Source: CAYPJE01 sp964410945 (GTDB taxonomy: Bacteria; Fidelibacterota; Marinisomatia; Marinisomatales; TCS56). From it: a stretch of DNA of 64,000 nt. Of this stretch, positions 1 through 9,239 are shown piece by piece (the first letter of the stretch is position 1; every line of letters starts with the position of its first letter). The notes beneath the pieces were generated by a model. The model was not told the origin of the DNA, ran no database searches, and was given only the letters and a program-made list of their open reading frames with translations. Position numbers and translations under genes: made by a program. The DNA is taken from positions 1 through 64,000 of the forward strand of contig CAYPJE010000008.1 in NCBI GenBank assembly GCA_964410945.1, read 5' to 3'.

Positions 1-1974
1 AGCACCACTCTGGGAGCTGATGACTGGTCCCAGACAGCAAAAATTGTCAGTTCGGATCGCGCTGCATCTGATTATTTCGGATATTCCATCGATATTGATG
101 GAAACTGGCTGATATCTGGGGCCAGATTGGAAGATGAGGATGCCAGTGGTAACAATAATTTAAGTGGAGCCGGTTCGGCTTACATATACTATAATAACAG
201 CGGTACATGGTCACAATTCCAGAAAATAGTATCGGATGATCGAGAAGGAAACGATACATTTGGTTATTCGGTTGCAATATCCGGGAATTATGCAATTGTT
301 GGTGCCCAATCGGAAGGCAGCTATGTTGAAGAAGAAGAAGAAGAAGGAGGAGAAGAAGAGCGTGGAATCGGTGGTGGCTCAACAACTACAGATACAACCA
401 TTAGTTCAGGAGCTGCTTATATTTTCTATTATAATGGTTCAACCTGGTCTCAACAGGCCAAATTGGCGGCATCGGACCGGGATAACTACGACTATTTCGG
501 AACTTCGGTTGCTATTGACGGTGACTATGCCATTGTTGGTGCCTATGGCGAAGATGAAAATGCCAGTGGCATCGATTCATTAGAAAGTTCCGGATCGGCC
601 TATATTTTTTACCGTAGTGGCACTACCTGGACACAACAAGCCAAATTAGTAGCGTCGGATCGTGAAAAAGATGATCGGTTTGGTTCTTCACTGGATATCG
701 ATGGCGATTATGCCATTATTGGAGCTTACAGTGAAGATGAAAACACCAGTGGTGCCGATTCATTAGATGATGCCGGATCGGCCTATATATTCCACCGCAG
801 CGGCACTACCTGGTCGCAACAGGCCAAAATAGTATCTTCCGACCGGGCTGCTGACGATTATTTTGGTAATGATTTGGCAATCAGTGGCGACTATGCGGTT
901 GTAGGAGCTAATCAGGAAGACGAGGATGCCGATGGTAATAATACCTTAACCGGTGCCGGATCGGCCTATATTTTTTATCGCAGCGGATCGGTCTGGTCCC
1001 AGCAACAGAAAATTGTCTCCGGCAGCCGTGGCACATATGGTGGAGACTATTTTGGTTATTCTGTCGATATTGATAATGAATATGTTGTTGTGGGATCGTA
1101 TGGAGACGGGCATGATGAAAACAATTCTAACTATATTGGTTGGACGGGATCGGTCTATATTTTTAAACGCAGCGGTTCAACCTGGTCAGAAGATGATAAA
1201 ATGCTGGCATCGGACCGGGCTCAAAATGATCATCTGGGATGTTCAGTTGCAATAAGTACGGCCAGTGGTTATGCCATAGCCGGAGCAAAAGATGAAGACG
1301 AAGATGCTTCTGGTGGCAATACAATGTCCAATTCCGGCTCGGCATACATTTATTATACGTCGGCAGCTGATTATTCACTACCGGTGACCTTCTCCGGTTT
1401 TAAGCTGCAATCCGGCGTCGCCAGCGTATCCCTAAGCTGGATAACCGAATCAGAAATAGAAAACCTGGGCTTCATCATCCAACGGAAAAACGATGGTGAC
1501 TGGATTAAACTGGCCGATTATATCAGTGATGAACGGTTGAGGGGGCAAGGCAGCACAACCATGACAACGGAATATTCCTACAAAGATGCGGCAGTGGCAG
1601 CAGGTGAAACTTATACCTATCGTATCGGTGATGTGGATTATCATGGTATTGTAACCTGGCATGGGTCTAAAAAGATAACTGTGGATGCCAATGAATATCA
1701 GACCGTGGCGGATCGCTTTAAAGTCGCGCCGGCTTTTCCGAATCCATTCAATCCGGAACTGAATCTCAGCATCTATTTACCGGAAACCGATGGTGTTTCG
1801 GTAATTATTTACGATTTAACCGGTCGTGAAGTAGCTACTGTCTACAACGATATCCTAAATGGTGGTACCAATCAACTCACCTGGAACGGTTCCAATCAGT
1901 CCAGTGGATTGTATTTCGTACGGACTGTCAGCGGAAGCCATGTTGATATTCAAAAGGTTCTGCTGGTTAAATAA
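1..1974 (+). CDS. FG-GAP repeat surface protein with type IX sorting domain (5' truncated)
   Basis: The reading frame is open from base 1, so the gene starts before the window; 657 residues are visible and the first in-frame ATG (127) is not a real start. About seven units of 60-65 residues follow one another, each with the core 'FG-S-AI-GDYAIVGA', a 'GSAYIFYRSG' strand and 'TWSQQAK'. This is the integrin-alpha-like FG-GAP blade pattern and should form a beta-propeller. A Fn3-like segment (about residues 460-560) follows, then a sorting domain with 'FPNPFNP', 'IYDLTGREV' and 'SSGLYFVR'. The family is secreted and anchored or released at the cell surface. In the second visible unit the acidic loop is replaced by a run of Glu and Gly encoded by a GAA/GGA microsatellite (about 328-360). 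The ligand is unknown. Confidence 0.85.
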   Translation, partial: STTLGADDWSQTAKIVSSDRAASDYFGYSIDIDGNWLISGARLEDEDASGNNNLSGAGSAYIYYNNSGTWSQFQKIVSDDREGNDTFGYSVAISGNYAIVGAQSEGSYVEEEEEEGGEEERGIGGGSTTTDTTISSGAAYIFYYNGSTWSQQAKLAASDRDNYDYFGTSVAIDGDYAIVGAYGEDENASGIDSLESSGSAYIFYRSGTTWTQQAKLVASDREKDDRFGSSLDIDGDYAIIGAYSEDENTSGADSLDDAGSAYIFHRSGTTWSQQAKIVSSDRAADDYFGNDLAISGDYAVVGANQEDEDADGNNTLTGAGSAYIFYRSGSVWSQQQKIVSGSRGTYGGDYFGYSVDIDNEYVVVGSYGDGHDENNSNYIGWTGSVYIFKRSGSTWSEDDKMLASDRAQNDHLGCSVAISTASGYAIAGAKDEDEDASGGNTMSNSGSAYIYYTSAADYSLPVTFSGFKLQSGVASVSLSWITESEIENLGFIIQRKNDGDWIKLADYISDERLRGQGSTTMTTEYSYKDAAVAAGETYTYRIGDVDYHGIVTWHGSKKITVDANEYQTVADRFKVAPAFPNPFNPELNLSIYLPETDGVSVIIYDLTGREVATVYNDILNGGTNQLTWNGSNQSSGLYFVRTVSGSHVDIQKVLLVK

Positions 1975-2000
1975 CATAGTAACAATTAACTTTGCTTTAT

Positions 2001-2032
2001 AAGCCCGCTACCAACCGGTGGCGGGCTTTTTC
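2001..2032 (+). terminator. Rho-independent terminator of the FG-GAP gene
   Basis: Twelve-base arms (2001-2012 and 2017-2028) pair with a single G-T wobble around an AACC loop, and a T run follows. It lies 26 bases after the stop codon. Confidence 0.85.
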
Positions 2033-2033
2033 T

Positions 2034-2535
2034 TTGTCATTGCGCCGAGTGAGTTGGCGAACGACAAAGTGAGCATTTTGATTTATCAACAAGGATTAAC
2101 GATTTGTGATTTACGAAGTATTTGGTGACAGTGAATACCGAATCACCCTTCGACGCGCTCAGGGTGACACCCTTTTTGAAACATGTCATGGTGGCTTGCC
2201 TGTGCAACGTAGCCATGCCTTCGCACCAAAGGTGCTACGGCAGATAAATTTCAACGATGACATATCGAAGCATGTGACAGGCAAATACCAAACCGTCAAC
2301 GCACCCCTCTCACTGCGTGAGGTCTCCTCTGAAGAGGGAAAAAATATGTGCCTCCGGGTTTGCCCCACAATGTTACCTATGTTTTGATTTCACCATTGTC
2401 TCTTCCGTATTCCTGCCTCCGGTTTTCGGTCTTCATTCTTCGGTCCCCTGTTCCCATTTCCTTGTTCCCATTCTTCCGTTCTCCCGTCTCCGTTTCTCCG
2501 TTCCCCGTCACTCGTTACTAGTCACTTGTCACTGA
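2034..2535. repeat. Dispersed non-coding repeat, copy A
   Basis: This stretch is repeated almost letter for letter at 3501-4040. The first 260 bases differ at only a few positions. It opens with an imperfect palindrome (TTGTC...GCGCC / GGCG...GACAA), then holds a REP-like palindrome at 2143-2167 with arms TCACCCT and AGGGTGA, and ends in about 150 bases of C/T-rich low-complexity sequence. The palindrome core resembles the 'CCTTCGACAAGCTCAGGG' element that is scattered through many bacterial genomes (recalled, not searched). Short open frames inside translate the repeat itself and are not credible genes. The 2536-2718 remainder of this gap shows nothing recognisable apart from the leader of the next gene. 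Confidence 0.85.
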
Positions 2536-2718
2536 TAACTAATCACTTGCGCAAGCCGCCCTAAATACCATAAACTCCAACAGTTGAACCGGGTACAGTT
2601 ATCTCAATTGTTCCAAAGCATTATCAGTTGTATCCGGGGGTAAACAGCTAAAAGTATTATACCAGGTAATAGGTATATCTTTTGAATTTGATAACAATTA
2701 ACAATAGCGGGGACATTA

Positions 2719-3333
2719 ATGTATCAATTCCGATTTATCGTTTTTCTCTTATTAGCAATTATTTTTCTCGGTGGTTGCTCATCGAATGTTGTCAACACAG
2801 GCTATCATAGCAATTATGCTGGATTTAAGACTGGTGTATACGTTGAAAAATGTTCGGTAAACGGTTCCCTTCTAAATAAGAATAACTATTCTGCTATTCA
2901 TATTCTATCGCTTTCCACAGCAGCGATAAGTAATCAGGAAGGTGTGTCTGTGGATGATTGCGTGCAATGGTTAAAAACTTATATCGCAAGTGCCGCAGCT
3001 ACAAAAGGAGTCCCAGTATCATTTGGCAGCGATAATACTACTCAACCACTTGTAATGGAAATTGCGATTACCGAAATGACACCCGGAAGTGCTTTTGGAA
3101 GAATGATGGCTGGAGAATTCGGCGTAGGCCATGCCTGGGTTCAGGTTGAAGGTCGGATTACTGATGAAGAATTGGATGAAATAGTCTTTTCCTTTAGTGA
3201 CCGTAGACGGTCTTCTGATCATATAGGTTTAAGTGACATTGGAGGAAATGCTGGCCCTGGTATGGTTCGGAAAATGCTAGAGGAAATCGCCAACGACATG
3301 GTTAATGAAATAAAGTTGAAATTTAGATTCTGA
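2719..3333 (+). CDS. DUF4410-like lipoprotein
   Basis: The 204-residue product begins with a signal peptide ending in the lipobox 'FLGGC' (Cys at about residue 20), so it should be a lipid-anchored envelope protein. The segment 'MTPGSAFGRMMAGEFGVG' and the following 'HAWVQVEG' resemble the glycine-rich core of DUF4410 lipoproteins. The end is a helical tail ('MVRKMLEEIANDMVNEIK'). No catalytic motif is visible. It stands alone, flanked on both sides by copies of the dispersed repeat, and its cellular role is not known. A purine-rich 'AGCGGGGA' lies before the start. The family call is from the core motif only. Confidence 0.75.
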   Translation: MYQFRFIVFLLLAIIFLGGCSSNVVNTGYHSNYAGFKTGVYVEKCSVNGSLLNKNNYSAIHILSLSTAAISNQEGVSVDDCVQWLKTYIASAAATKGVPVSFGSDNTTQPLVMEIAITEMTPGSAFGRMMAGEFGVGHAWVQVEGRITDEELDEIVFSFSDRRRSSDHIGLSDIGGNAGPGMVRKMLEEIANDMVNEIKLKFRF

Positions 3334-3362
3334 TAGCGGATAACCGCAACGCGCTCAAATGT

Positions 3363-3390
3363 GCAGGGATCAGAAATTACTGATCCCTGC
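3363..3390 (+). terminator. Strong hairpin after the lipoprotein gene
   Basis: Perfect 11-base arms (3363-3373 and 3380-3390) surround a 6-base loop. No T run follows, so it may be an RNA-end stabiliser or factor-assisted terminator rather than a classic intrinsic terminator. Confidence 0.55.
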
Positions 3391-3500
3391 CTCGTAATAG
3401 CATTTATACCAAAAAATGTGTTTTTCAGTACCACCTACGACCTATTGCATCGGATTAATATATACTCCAGACTAATCGGAATTTCTCGTGATGACAGGTC

Positions 3501-4040
3501 TTGTCATTGCGCCGAGTGAGTTGGCGAACGACAAAGTGAGCATTTTGATTTATGAACAAGGATTAACGATTTGTGATTTACAAAGTATTTGGTGACAGTG
3601 AATACCGAATCACCCTTCGACGCGCTCAGGGTGACACCCTTTTTGAAACATGTCATGGTGGCTTGCCTGTGCAACGTAGCCATGCCTTCGCACCAAAGGT
3701 GCTACGGCAGATAAATTTCAACGATGGCATATCGAAGCATGTGACAGGCAAATATCAATATGATCCTCAACGCACCCCTCTCACTGCGTGAGGTCCCCTC
3801 TGAAGAGGGAAAAATATGTGCCTCCGGGTTTACCCCACAATGTTACCTGTGTTTTGATTTCACCATTGTCTCTTCCATATTCCGGTCTCCGGTTCTCAGT
3901 CTTCATTCTTCGGTCCCCTGTTCTCATTTCCTTGTTCCCATTCTCCCGTTCTCCCGTCTCCTTTTCTCCATTCTCCCATCTTCAGTTCCTTGTCCCCGGT
4001 CCCTTGTCCCATTCTTCCGTTCCCCGTAACTTGTCACTGA
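3501..4040. repeat. Dispersed non-coding repeat, copy B
   Basis: Second direct copy of the element at 2034-2535, same orientation, about 40 bases longer in the C/T-rich tail. The REP-like palindrome is at 3610-3634. Sequence between the hairpin at 3390 and this copy, and between 4041 and the next start, shows no gene. Confidence 0.85.
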
Positions 4041-4164
4041 ATACCATTCACCATTCTTTTGTTAATCAATTCAGGCCTGACTAATTTTCCCGACGATATT
4101 TATAGAATAATCGATGATTACCTGAATGAAAGAATTTCTATCTAATTAAGCCAGAGGATACAAC

Positions 4165-5685
4165 ATGGATTTCTTAAAAGAACTTGGTGTAAAAAAAGAT
4201 AATTTTGGCGCCTGCGCCGGTCCGGGACAATGGATGACGACCACCGAGGGTGGCAAACTTGATTCCGTCAATCCCACCAACGGTGAAGTGATCGCCTCGG
4301 TATATAAATGTACCGCCGATGAGTACGAAAAAGTCATGCAGCAGTCCGTCGAGGCCTTCAAGGAATGGCGGATGGTGCCCGCTCCTAAAAGGGGGGAACT
4401 GGTGCGACTGATGGCCAATGCCCTCCGTGAGAAAAAGGACGCCCTGGGCAGCCTGGTATCCCTGGAAATGGGTAAGATCAAGGCCGAAGGTGACGGGGAG
4501 GTCCAGGAAATGATTGACATCGCCGATTTTGCCGTTGGCCTGTCACGTCAGCTCTATGGCCTGACCATGCATTCCGAACGGCCCCTGCACCGGATGTACG
4601 AGCAATGGCATCCTTTGGGTGTTGTAGGTGTGATTTCCGCTTTCAACTTCCCGGTGGCCGTCTGGGCCTGGAATGCTTTTATTGCCGCCGTATGTGGTGA
4701 CACCACCGTCTGGAAGCCATCCTCAACCACACCATTGACCGCCATTGCCGTGCAGAATATCTGCAACGAAGTACTGGAAAAGAATGGCTATCCGCCAATC
4801 TTCCAGCTGGTAATCGGCTCCGGTTCGGTGATCGGTGAAAAGCTGGTCAACGACAGCCGTGTTCCGCTGATATCGGCCACCGGGTCAACCCCCATGGGTA
4901 AACGGATCGGTCAGGTAGTGGGTGCCCGCCTGGGCAAAACCATCCTGGAACTGGGTGGCAACAACGCCATCATCGTTGATGAAAACGTCGATATGAAAAT
5001 GCTGATTCCCGCCGTTGTTTTCGGTGCAGTCGGAACCGCCGGACAGCGATGTACTTCCACCAGAAGGGTTTTTATACCCAAATCCATGTTCAAGGATGTA
5101 TCAAATCGTCTGATTGCGGCCTATAAACAGGTTAAAATCGGCGATCCCCTGGATTCCGATACCCTGATGGGGCCGGTGATCAATTCGGCCTGTATTGAGG
5201 ATTATACGCATGCCATCGACCGGATCAAGGAAGAGGGCGGTGAAATCCTGTATGGCGGCAACGTCCTGCCGGGACCGGGAACCTATGTTGAACCAACTAT
5301 CGCCAAAGCCAAAAACGAATTCAAGATCGTCCAGGAAGAGACATTCGCACCGATCCTCTACCTGATCGAATACGAAGGCCTGGAAGACGCCCTGCACCAG
5401 CACAATGATGTACCCCAGGGACTTTCCAGTTCCATGTTCACCAACACCATGCAGAGTGCCGAGAAATTCCTGGCCCATTCCGGCAGTGACTGCGGAATCG
5501 CCAATATCAATATCGGTACTTCCGGTGCGGAAATCGGTGGTGCCTTCGGTGGTGAAAAGGAAACCGGTGGCGGTCGCGAATCAGGTTCCGATGCCTGGAA
5601 AGCCTACATGCGCCGGCAGACCAACACCATTAACTGGAGTTCTGACCTGCCGTTGGCACAGGGAATCAAGTTCGGCGATTTCTGA
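4165..5685 (+). CDS. Alpha-aminoadipate-semialdehyde dehydrogenase (ALDH7A1/antiquitin family)
   Basis: 506 residues, full length for the family. It oxidises L-2-aminoadipate 6-semialdehyde (in equilibrium with piperideine-6-carboxylate) to L-2-aminoadipate with NAD, the step after saccharopine cleavage. The catalytic Cys296 lies in 'GTAGQRCTSTRR' and the general base Glu262 in 'ELGGNNA'. The C-terminal 'GGEKETGGGRESGSDAWK' is the hallmark that separates ALDH7 from other aldehyde dehydrogenases. 'AGAGGA' precedes the ATG at a normal distance. The gene is monocistronic, with its own terminator, but lies about 2.2 kb from saccharopine dehydrogenase and lysine-ketoglutarate reductase, which supply its substrate. 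The cytosolic location is inferred from the lack of a signal peptide. Confidence 0.93.
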   Translation: MDFLKELGVKKDNFGACAGPGQWMTTTEGGKLDSVNPTNGEVIASVYKCTADEYEKVMQQSVEAFKEWRMVPAPKRGELVRLMANALREKKDALGSLVSLEMGKIKAEGDGEVQEMIDIADFAVGLSRQLYGLTMHSERPLHRMYEQWHPLGVVGVISAFNFPVAVWAWNAFIAAVCGDTTVWKPSSTTPLTAIAVQNICNEVLEKNGYPPIFQLVIGSGSVIGEKLVNDSRVPLISATGSTPMGKRIGQVVGARLGKTILELGGNNAIIVDENVDMKMLIPAVVFGAVGTAGQRCTSTRRVFIPKSMFKDVSNRLIAAYKQVKIGDPLDSDTLMGPVINSACIEDYTHAIDRIKEEGGEILYGGNVLPGPGTYVEPTIAKAKNEFKIVQEETFAPILYLIEYEGLEDALHQHNDVPQGLSSSMFTNTMQSAEKFLAHSGSDCGIANINIGTSGAEIGGAFGGEKETGGGRESGSDAWKAYMRRQTNTINWSSDLPLAQGIKFGDF

Positions 5686-5691
5686 TTACCG

Positions 5692-5736
5692 GTCATTACG
5701 AGGAGACCCGATTAATCGTGACGACGAAGTAATCTC
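5692..5736. repeat. Degenerate REP-like element
   Basis: Starts with 'GTCATTACGAGGAG' and ends with 'GACGACGAAGTAATCTC', matching the widespread bacterial repeat 'GTCATTGCGAGGAG...GACGAAGCAATCTC' apart from changes. It begins 6 bases after the dehydrogenase stop. Recognition is from memory of the motif. Confidence 0.5.
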
Positions 5737-5754
5737 TGAATGTGAGAAACAAGT

Positions 5755-5794
5755 AACCTTCCAGGTCCTTTCTTGTGACCTGGAAGGTTTTTTT
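5755..5794 (+). terminator. Rho-independent terminator of the ALDH7 gene
   Basis: Perfect 13-base arms (5755-5767 and 5777-5789) with a 9-base loop, followed by a run of T. Confidence 0.93.
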
Positions 5795-5935
5795 ATGTCG
5801 CCCTGAATCCTGATTTTTCAATGATGGTTTCAAATAATGCTCTACCGTTCTGCTTATCCAATACTTCTAAAATCTGAATTCGTTGATCACTGTTTTCAAA
5901 TCAAAAGGATTGCTTCACTGTTTTCACAATAAAAT

Positions 5936-5972
5936 AGAAGTGCCTGGCACCTTCTAGGTGCCAGGCACTTCT
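5936..5972 (-). terminator. 17-bp perfect palindromic terminator after mscS
   Basis: Perfect 17-base arms (5936-5952, 5956-5972) around TCT, placed 21 bases past the stop of the minus-strand channel gene. On that strand a T-rich 'TATTTTATT' follows. The core 'GTGCCTGGCAC' is itself a small palindrome. Between the two terminators (5795-5935) nothing else is seen. Confidence 0.8.
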
Positions 5973-5993
5973 TAATTATCTAATGTAATACCG

Positions 5994-7151
5994 TTACTTA
6001 CGCTGGTCTGTTAATTTAATTTCCAATGGTTTCAAGGTATCCAGATGAACATCACGCTGCGGGAAGGATATCTCAATCCCGGCTTCTGACAGCAGACGAT
6101 TCATCTCAAACCGCACATCACTTTCCACCACGATCGGATTGATCTCGGAAGTCATTTTCACCCAGAACAGCAGCCTGAAAATCAGAGCGTTATCACCGAA
6201 GTCGGTAAACAGAATCAGCGGTTCGGGGCCAGCTTCGATATCTTTATTGTCCACCAGTGCCTGCAGTAACAGGTCGCGAACCTGATCGACCGGGGAGCCA
6301 TAGGCAACACCAATTGTTATTTCCCGCCGCAGGAAATTATCGATCAATGACCAATTGATAACGGTATTCTCCAGCAGTTTGCTGTTGGGAATGACCATTC
6401 TTACGTTGTCGAATGTTTTGATCCTTGTTGACCGGCCACCGATATGCTCAACCGTTCCACGACGACCCTCGACTTCAACAATATCGTTGACCTTGAGCGG
6501 TCGTTCGGTCATCAGAACCAGTCCACTGAGAAAATTATTAACCAGGTTCTGACTTCCCAGACCGATTCCAATCGCCGCCGCACCACCAATCAGTGTGAAT
6601 GCATTCAATGGTATCCCTACGATTGTCAGCACAAACAGGACGACAATCACCAGCAGCAGGTACCGGACTACCGTTTCGATTGTTTTCTTTGAAGCCACAT
6701 CCAGTTTCAGCTGGGATAAAAATATACTGTTGAATTCCCGGGACAGATAGACTGAGAAGCGGAAACCGGGATACAGCAGAATTAATCCGAATACTATATT
6801 CCCGATGGTGATAACATTGTCCTGAACGGTGAACAGGGTAAAGGTCCACATCTTACCAAATATACTGAATGGGATCCCGATGATTCTCAGCGTGAATACC
6901 ATTAATACGATCAGGGAAATAAAAGACAGGAAACTGTTGAACCAGGTCCTGGTGCTGTCATCATTGATACGGGATTGCAACACCCTGTTATTCAATCTCC
7001 TTATCAGGAATTTGATCACCCGCCAGCCAATGACCAGGGTAAGCAGTCCCAGCAGTACATTCCCTAAAGTGATTGAAAGGGAAGTAGTGGCAATTAACTG
7101 ATATTCAAAGAATCTCATCAGGGATGAATAGGTTGCCGATAAATTTTCCAT
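5994..7151 (-). CDS. mscS: MscS-family small-conductance mechanosensitive channel
   Basis: 385 residues. The first 190 or so contain about five hydrophobic segments. The pore-lining helix is visible as 'GAAAIGIGLGSQNLVNNFLS', the Ala/Gly-packed TM3 of MscS, followed by the beta domain ('VNDIVEVEGRRGTVEHIG') and the 'VMIPNS' strand. Such channels open under membrane tension to release solutes in osmotic downshock. It is longer than E. coli MscS (286) because of extra N-terminal helices, as in many MscS relatives. Single gene with its own terminator; the flanking genes do not suggest a special role. Confidence 0.9.
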   Translation of the reverse strand: MENLSATYSSLMRFFEYQLIATTSLSITLGNVLLGLLTLVIGWRVIKFLIRRLNNRVLQSRINDDSTRTWFNSFLSFISLIVLMVFTLRIIGIPFSIFGKMWTFTLFTVQDNVITIGNIVFGLILLYPGFRFSVYLSREFNSIFLSQLKLDVASKKTIETVVRYLLLVIVVLFVLTIVGIPLNAFTLIGGAAAIGIGLGSQNLVNNFLSGLVLMTERPLKVNDIVEVEGRRGTVEHIGGRSTRIKTFDNVRMVIPNSKLLENTVINWSLIDNFLRREITIGVAYGSPVDQVRDLLLQALVDNKDIEAGPEPLILFTDFGDNALIFRLLFWVKMTSEINPIVVESDVRFEMNRLLSEAGIEISFPQRDVHLDTLKPLEIKLTDQRK

Positions 7152-7273
7152 GGTACCTCAATTTCAGTATGGGCGGATTTTAGTGAATCCTGTTGCTGAT
7201 AACAACAATTAATAGCTGTCAGTGAAAAACCTGTGTACTTTTTTGCACGTATTAAATAATAAATGCAGCTCAG

Positions 7274-7825
7274 CTAAGATTTCTGTAACAACTCCGGTAA
7301 CTTGGGACATTCATTTCTTAGTAATGAATATATTTCCATGGAAAATGGTACACCGTCGTCAATCCAAGCATTTCTGAGGGTTCCTTCATGCTGAAAACCG
7401 CATTTTTCGGCAACATTGATACTACTGCTATTGTCTGAGCGGATCAGTGCGGTTAAGCGCAACATTAAAGGAGCGGATTTAAATAAATAGGATGTAAACA
7501 GCTTTAATGCCTCAGTCATTAAACCTTTGCCCATATCCCTTTTTCGGAAAATCCGGTAGCCAACCTCGGAACCTTGAATATTCGGTGAAGTGTTAAAACA
7601 ATCCACTTCTCCAATCAAACTGCCTTGCTTATCGGTGATGACCAATAATTTATAATCATCCTTCCAGAAACCGTGTTCACCAAATTCCTTCCGCAACTTC
7701 GATTCGGGATACAGGCTTACCGGCCAGTAAGCACTCATATTGGATAAATCATTTATGGATAGAAAATATTCATCCAAGTCACTTTCTCTCAAGGTTCGTA
7801 GAATTACTTTTTTCCCCTGGATCAT
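7274..7825 (-). CDS. GNAT N-acetyltransferase, RimJ/RimL type
   Basis: 183 residues with the arrangement of the RimJ/RimL-like branch: 'LRTLRESDLDEYF' at the N-terminus, the 'GSEVGYRIFRKRDMGKGLMT' acetyl-CoA binding strand-turn (variant of RxxGxG/A), and 'NSSSINVAEKCGFQHEGTLR' near the C-terminus. It transfers acetyl from acetyl-CoA to an amine, possibly a protein N-terminus or small molecule; the substrate cannot be read from sequence. 'GAGGTAG' precedes the ATG. It lies upstream of mscS and downstream of the saccharopine genes on the same strand, with about 95-120 base gaps, so cotranscription is possible but not shown. Confidence 0.85.
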   Translation of the reverse strand: MIQGKKVILRTLRESDLDEYFLSINDLSNMSAYWPVSLYPESKLRKEFGEHGFWKDDYKLLVITDKQGSLIGEVDCFNTSPNIQGSEVGYRIFRKRDMGKGLMTEALKLFTSYLFKSAPLMLRLTALIRSDNSSSINVAEKCGFQHEGTLRNAWIDDGVPFSMEIYSLLRNECPKLPELLQKS

Positions 7826-7919
7826 AACTACCTCAAAAACAGTTATTCCATCGCTCCACTTAGCACGATGAAGTTTTTAATATAACCAGAAAAAGTGGTT
7901 GACCTGCAAGAAGGATCAA

Positions 7920-9239
7920 TTATTCCACGGCGGTACGCAGCTCATCCATAGCAATACCCAACTCCGCTAATTCTGCTAATACCGGTGTATATATCTCCGG
8001 AATCGTTGGAATCTGAACGCCAGTCGATTTAAACCGGCCTTCGGCAATCATTCGTACTGCAATCGCCAGTGGCAGGCTTACGGTCCGGGCCATGGAACTG
8101 TCGCCACCTGGAATTCCGTAATCGATCAGCGTGGATGTAATCTGATCCCGGGTTTGATCGGCATTCTCGACCGTAAATAAATGCCGCATCACGATCATAT
8201 CCTTTTCGCCATCCTCATAATTCATCTTGTCCTGCATCTGCTGACACAGAACGTCCAGCACATTATCGAAATCCGGAATGATTTGATCATTGAACAGCCC
8301 CAGCCACTCCAGCCGCTGTATTATTTCACTTTCCGCAGATTGATTGATCGTTTTTGCTGAAATTGATTTGACATCGGCATCCGGAGCAGCATTCAGCAAT
8401 TGAGCCAACATGGCCTTGAAACTGATTCCGTTACTGACTGCTTTTTCGCTGAGCAAGCCCAGCTCAATCATTTTCTTGATCGTGTCGCACCAACCGGGAT
8501 AGCGGTAGGTACCGCGCTTTACCGTTAATGCCTCATCCAGACCGTAGAGGTCTTTATAGGGTACGGAATCGCGGTTGGGATAGACTTCCAGTCTGCCGAT
8601 CGGTTCGACATTTTCATATAAATAATTGGAGAAAAGCTCTTCACCGGGGATTTCCACAATCTGGCCATTCTCCAGCCAGCGGGCCGAATTGCGCGAGGCC
8701 AGTAAAACACCTTTGGGGCTCCAGGAGAATTTGTAGCCAAAGGGATTATTATTATCCTCCGGAGCGGGGAGTCCGCCGGTATTGGAATAAAAATGAAGTA
8801 CTTTTCCACCTTCGGCTTTTACTTCATCGATTACTTTCATGGCGGACATATGATCGATGCCCGGATCAACGCCAATCTCATTCAGGAAAACCAATCCTTT
8901 GGCCTTGACCTGTTCGTCCAGTTCATACATCCAGTCGGCGGTATAGGAAGCAGTGACAAAATGTTTATTATGCTCAAGGCAAAGAAGAGCAATTTTTTCA
9001 TGCAGGGTCCAGGGGAGGAGGCTGATAACGATATCATTGGTTTGGATTAAATCCACAACCATACCGGTATCATCAACATCAAGGTATACAGCTTTCCCGT
9101 TTTCATGGCCGGCAACCAATTCCCGGGCTGCATCCAGCATCAGGGAGGCGACGGTTACATTGAATTGATCCCTTTCAAGCAGGTATTTCACACCGGGGCG
9201 GCTTACCAGCCCCGAACCAAGAACCAGAATATTATTCAT
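7920..9239 (-). CDS. Saccharopine dehydrogenase, glutamate-forming (LYS9 / AASS C-terminal type)
   Basis: 439 residues from the ATG at 9239, which has 'GAGGGG' just upstream; a longer reading that starts further upstream is unlikely. The N-terminal Rossmann motif is 'NILVLGSGLVSRPGV'. Family signatures are 'VISLLPWTLH', 'NEIGVDPGIDHMSAM', 'GGLPAPEDNNNPFGYKFSWS' and 'YPNRDS'. It splits saccharopine into glutamate and aminoadipate semialdehyde. Its length equals yeast Lys9 and the C-terminal half of animal AASS. The start codon overlaps the stop of the reductase gene (ATGAATAA), so the two are translationally coupled. Confidence 0.93.
   Translation of the reverse strand: MNNILVLGSGLVSRPGVKYLLERDQFNVTVASLMLDAARELVAGHENGKAVYLDVDDTGMVVDLIQTNDIVISLLPWTLHEKIALLCLEHNKHFVTASYTADWMYELDEQVKAKGLVFLNEIGVDPGIDHMSAMKVIDEVKAEGGKVLHFYSNTGGLPAPEDNNNPFGYKFSWSPKGVLLASRNSARWLENGQIVEIPGEELFSNYLYENVEPIGRLEVYPNRDSVPYKDLYGLDEALTVKRGTYRYPGWCDTIKKMIELGLLSEKAVSNGISFKAMLAQLLNAAPDADVKSISAKTINQSAESEIIQRLEWLGLFNDQIIPDFDNVLDVLCQQMQDKMNYEDGEKDMIVMRHLFTVENADQTRDQITSTLIDYGIPGGDSSMARTVSLPLAIAVRMIAEGRFKSTGVQIPTIPEIYTPVLAELAELGIAMDELRTAVE

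Noticed and set aside
127..1974. ATG at 127 as the true start of the FG-GAP protein
   Set aside because: The frame is open to base 1 and the upstream residues continue the same repeat pattern.
2106..2387. Open frames inside the dispersed repeats (also 3573-3791) as small genes
   Set aside because: They translate the REP-like palindrome, lack ribosome sites and diverge where the two copies differ.
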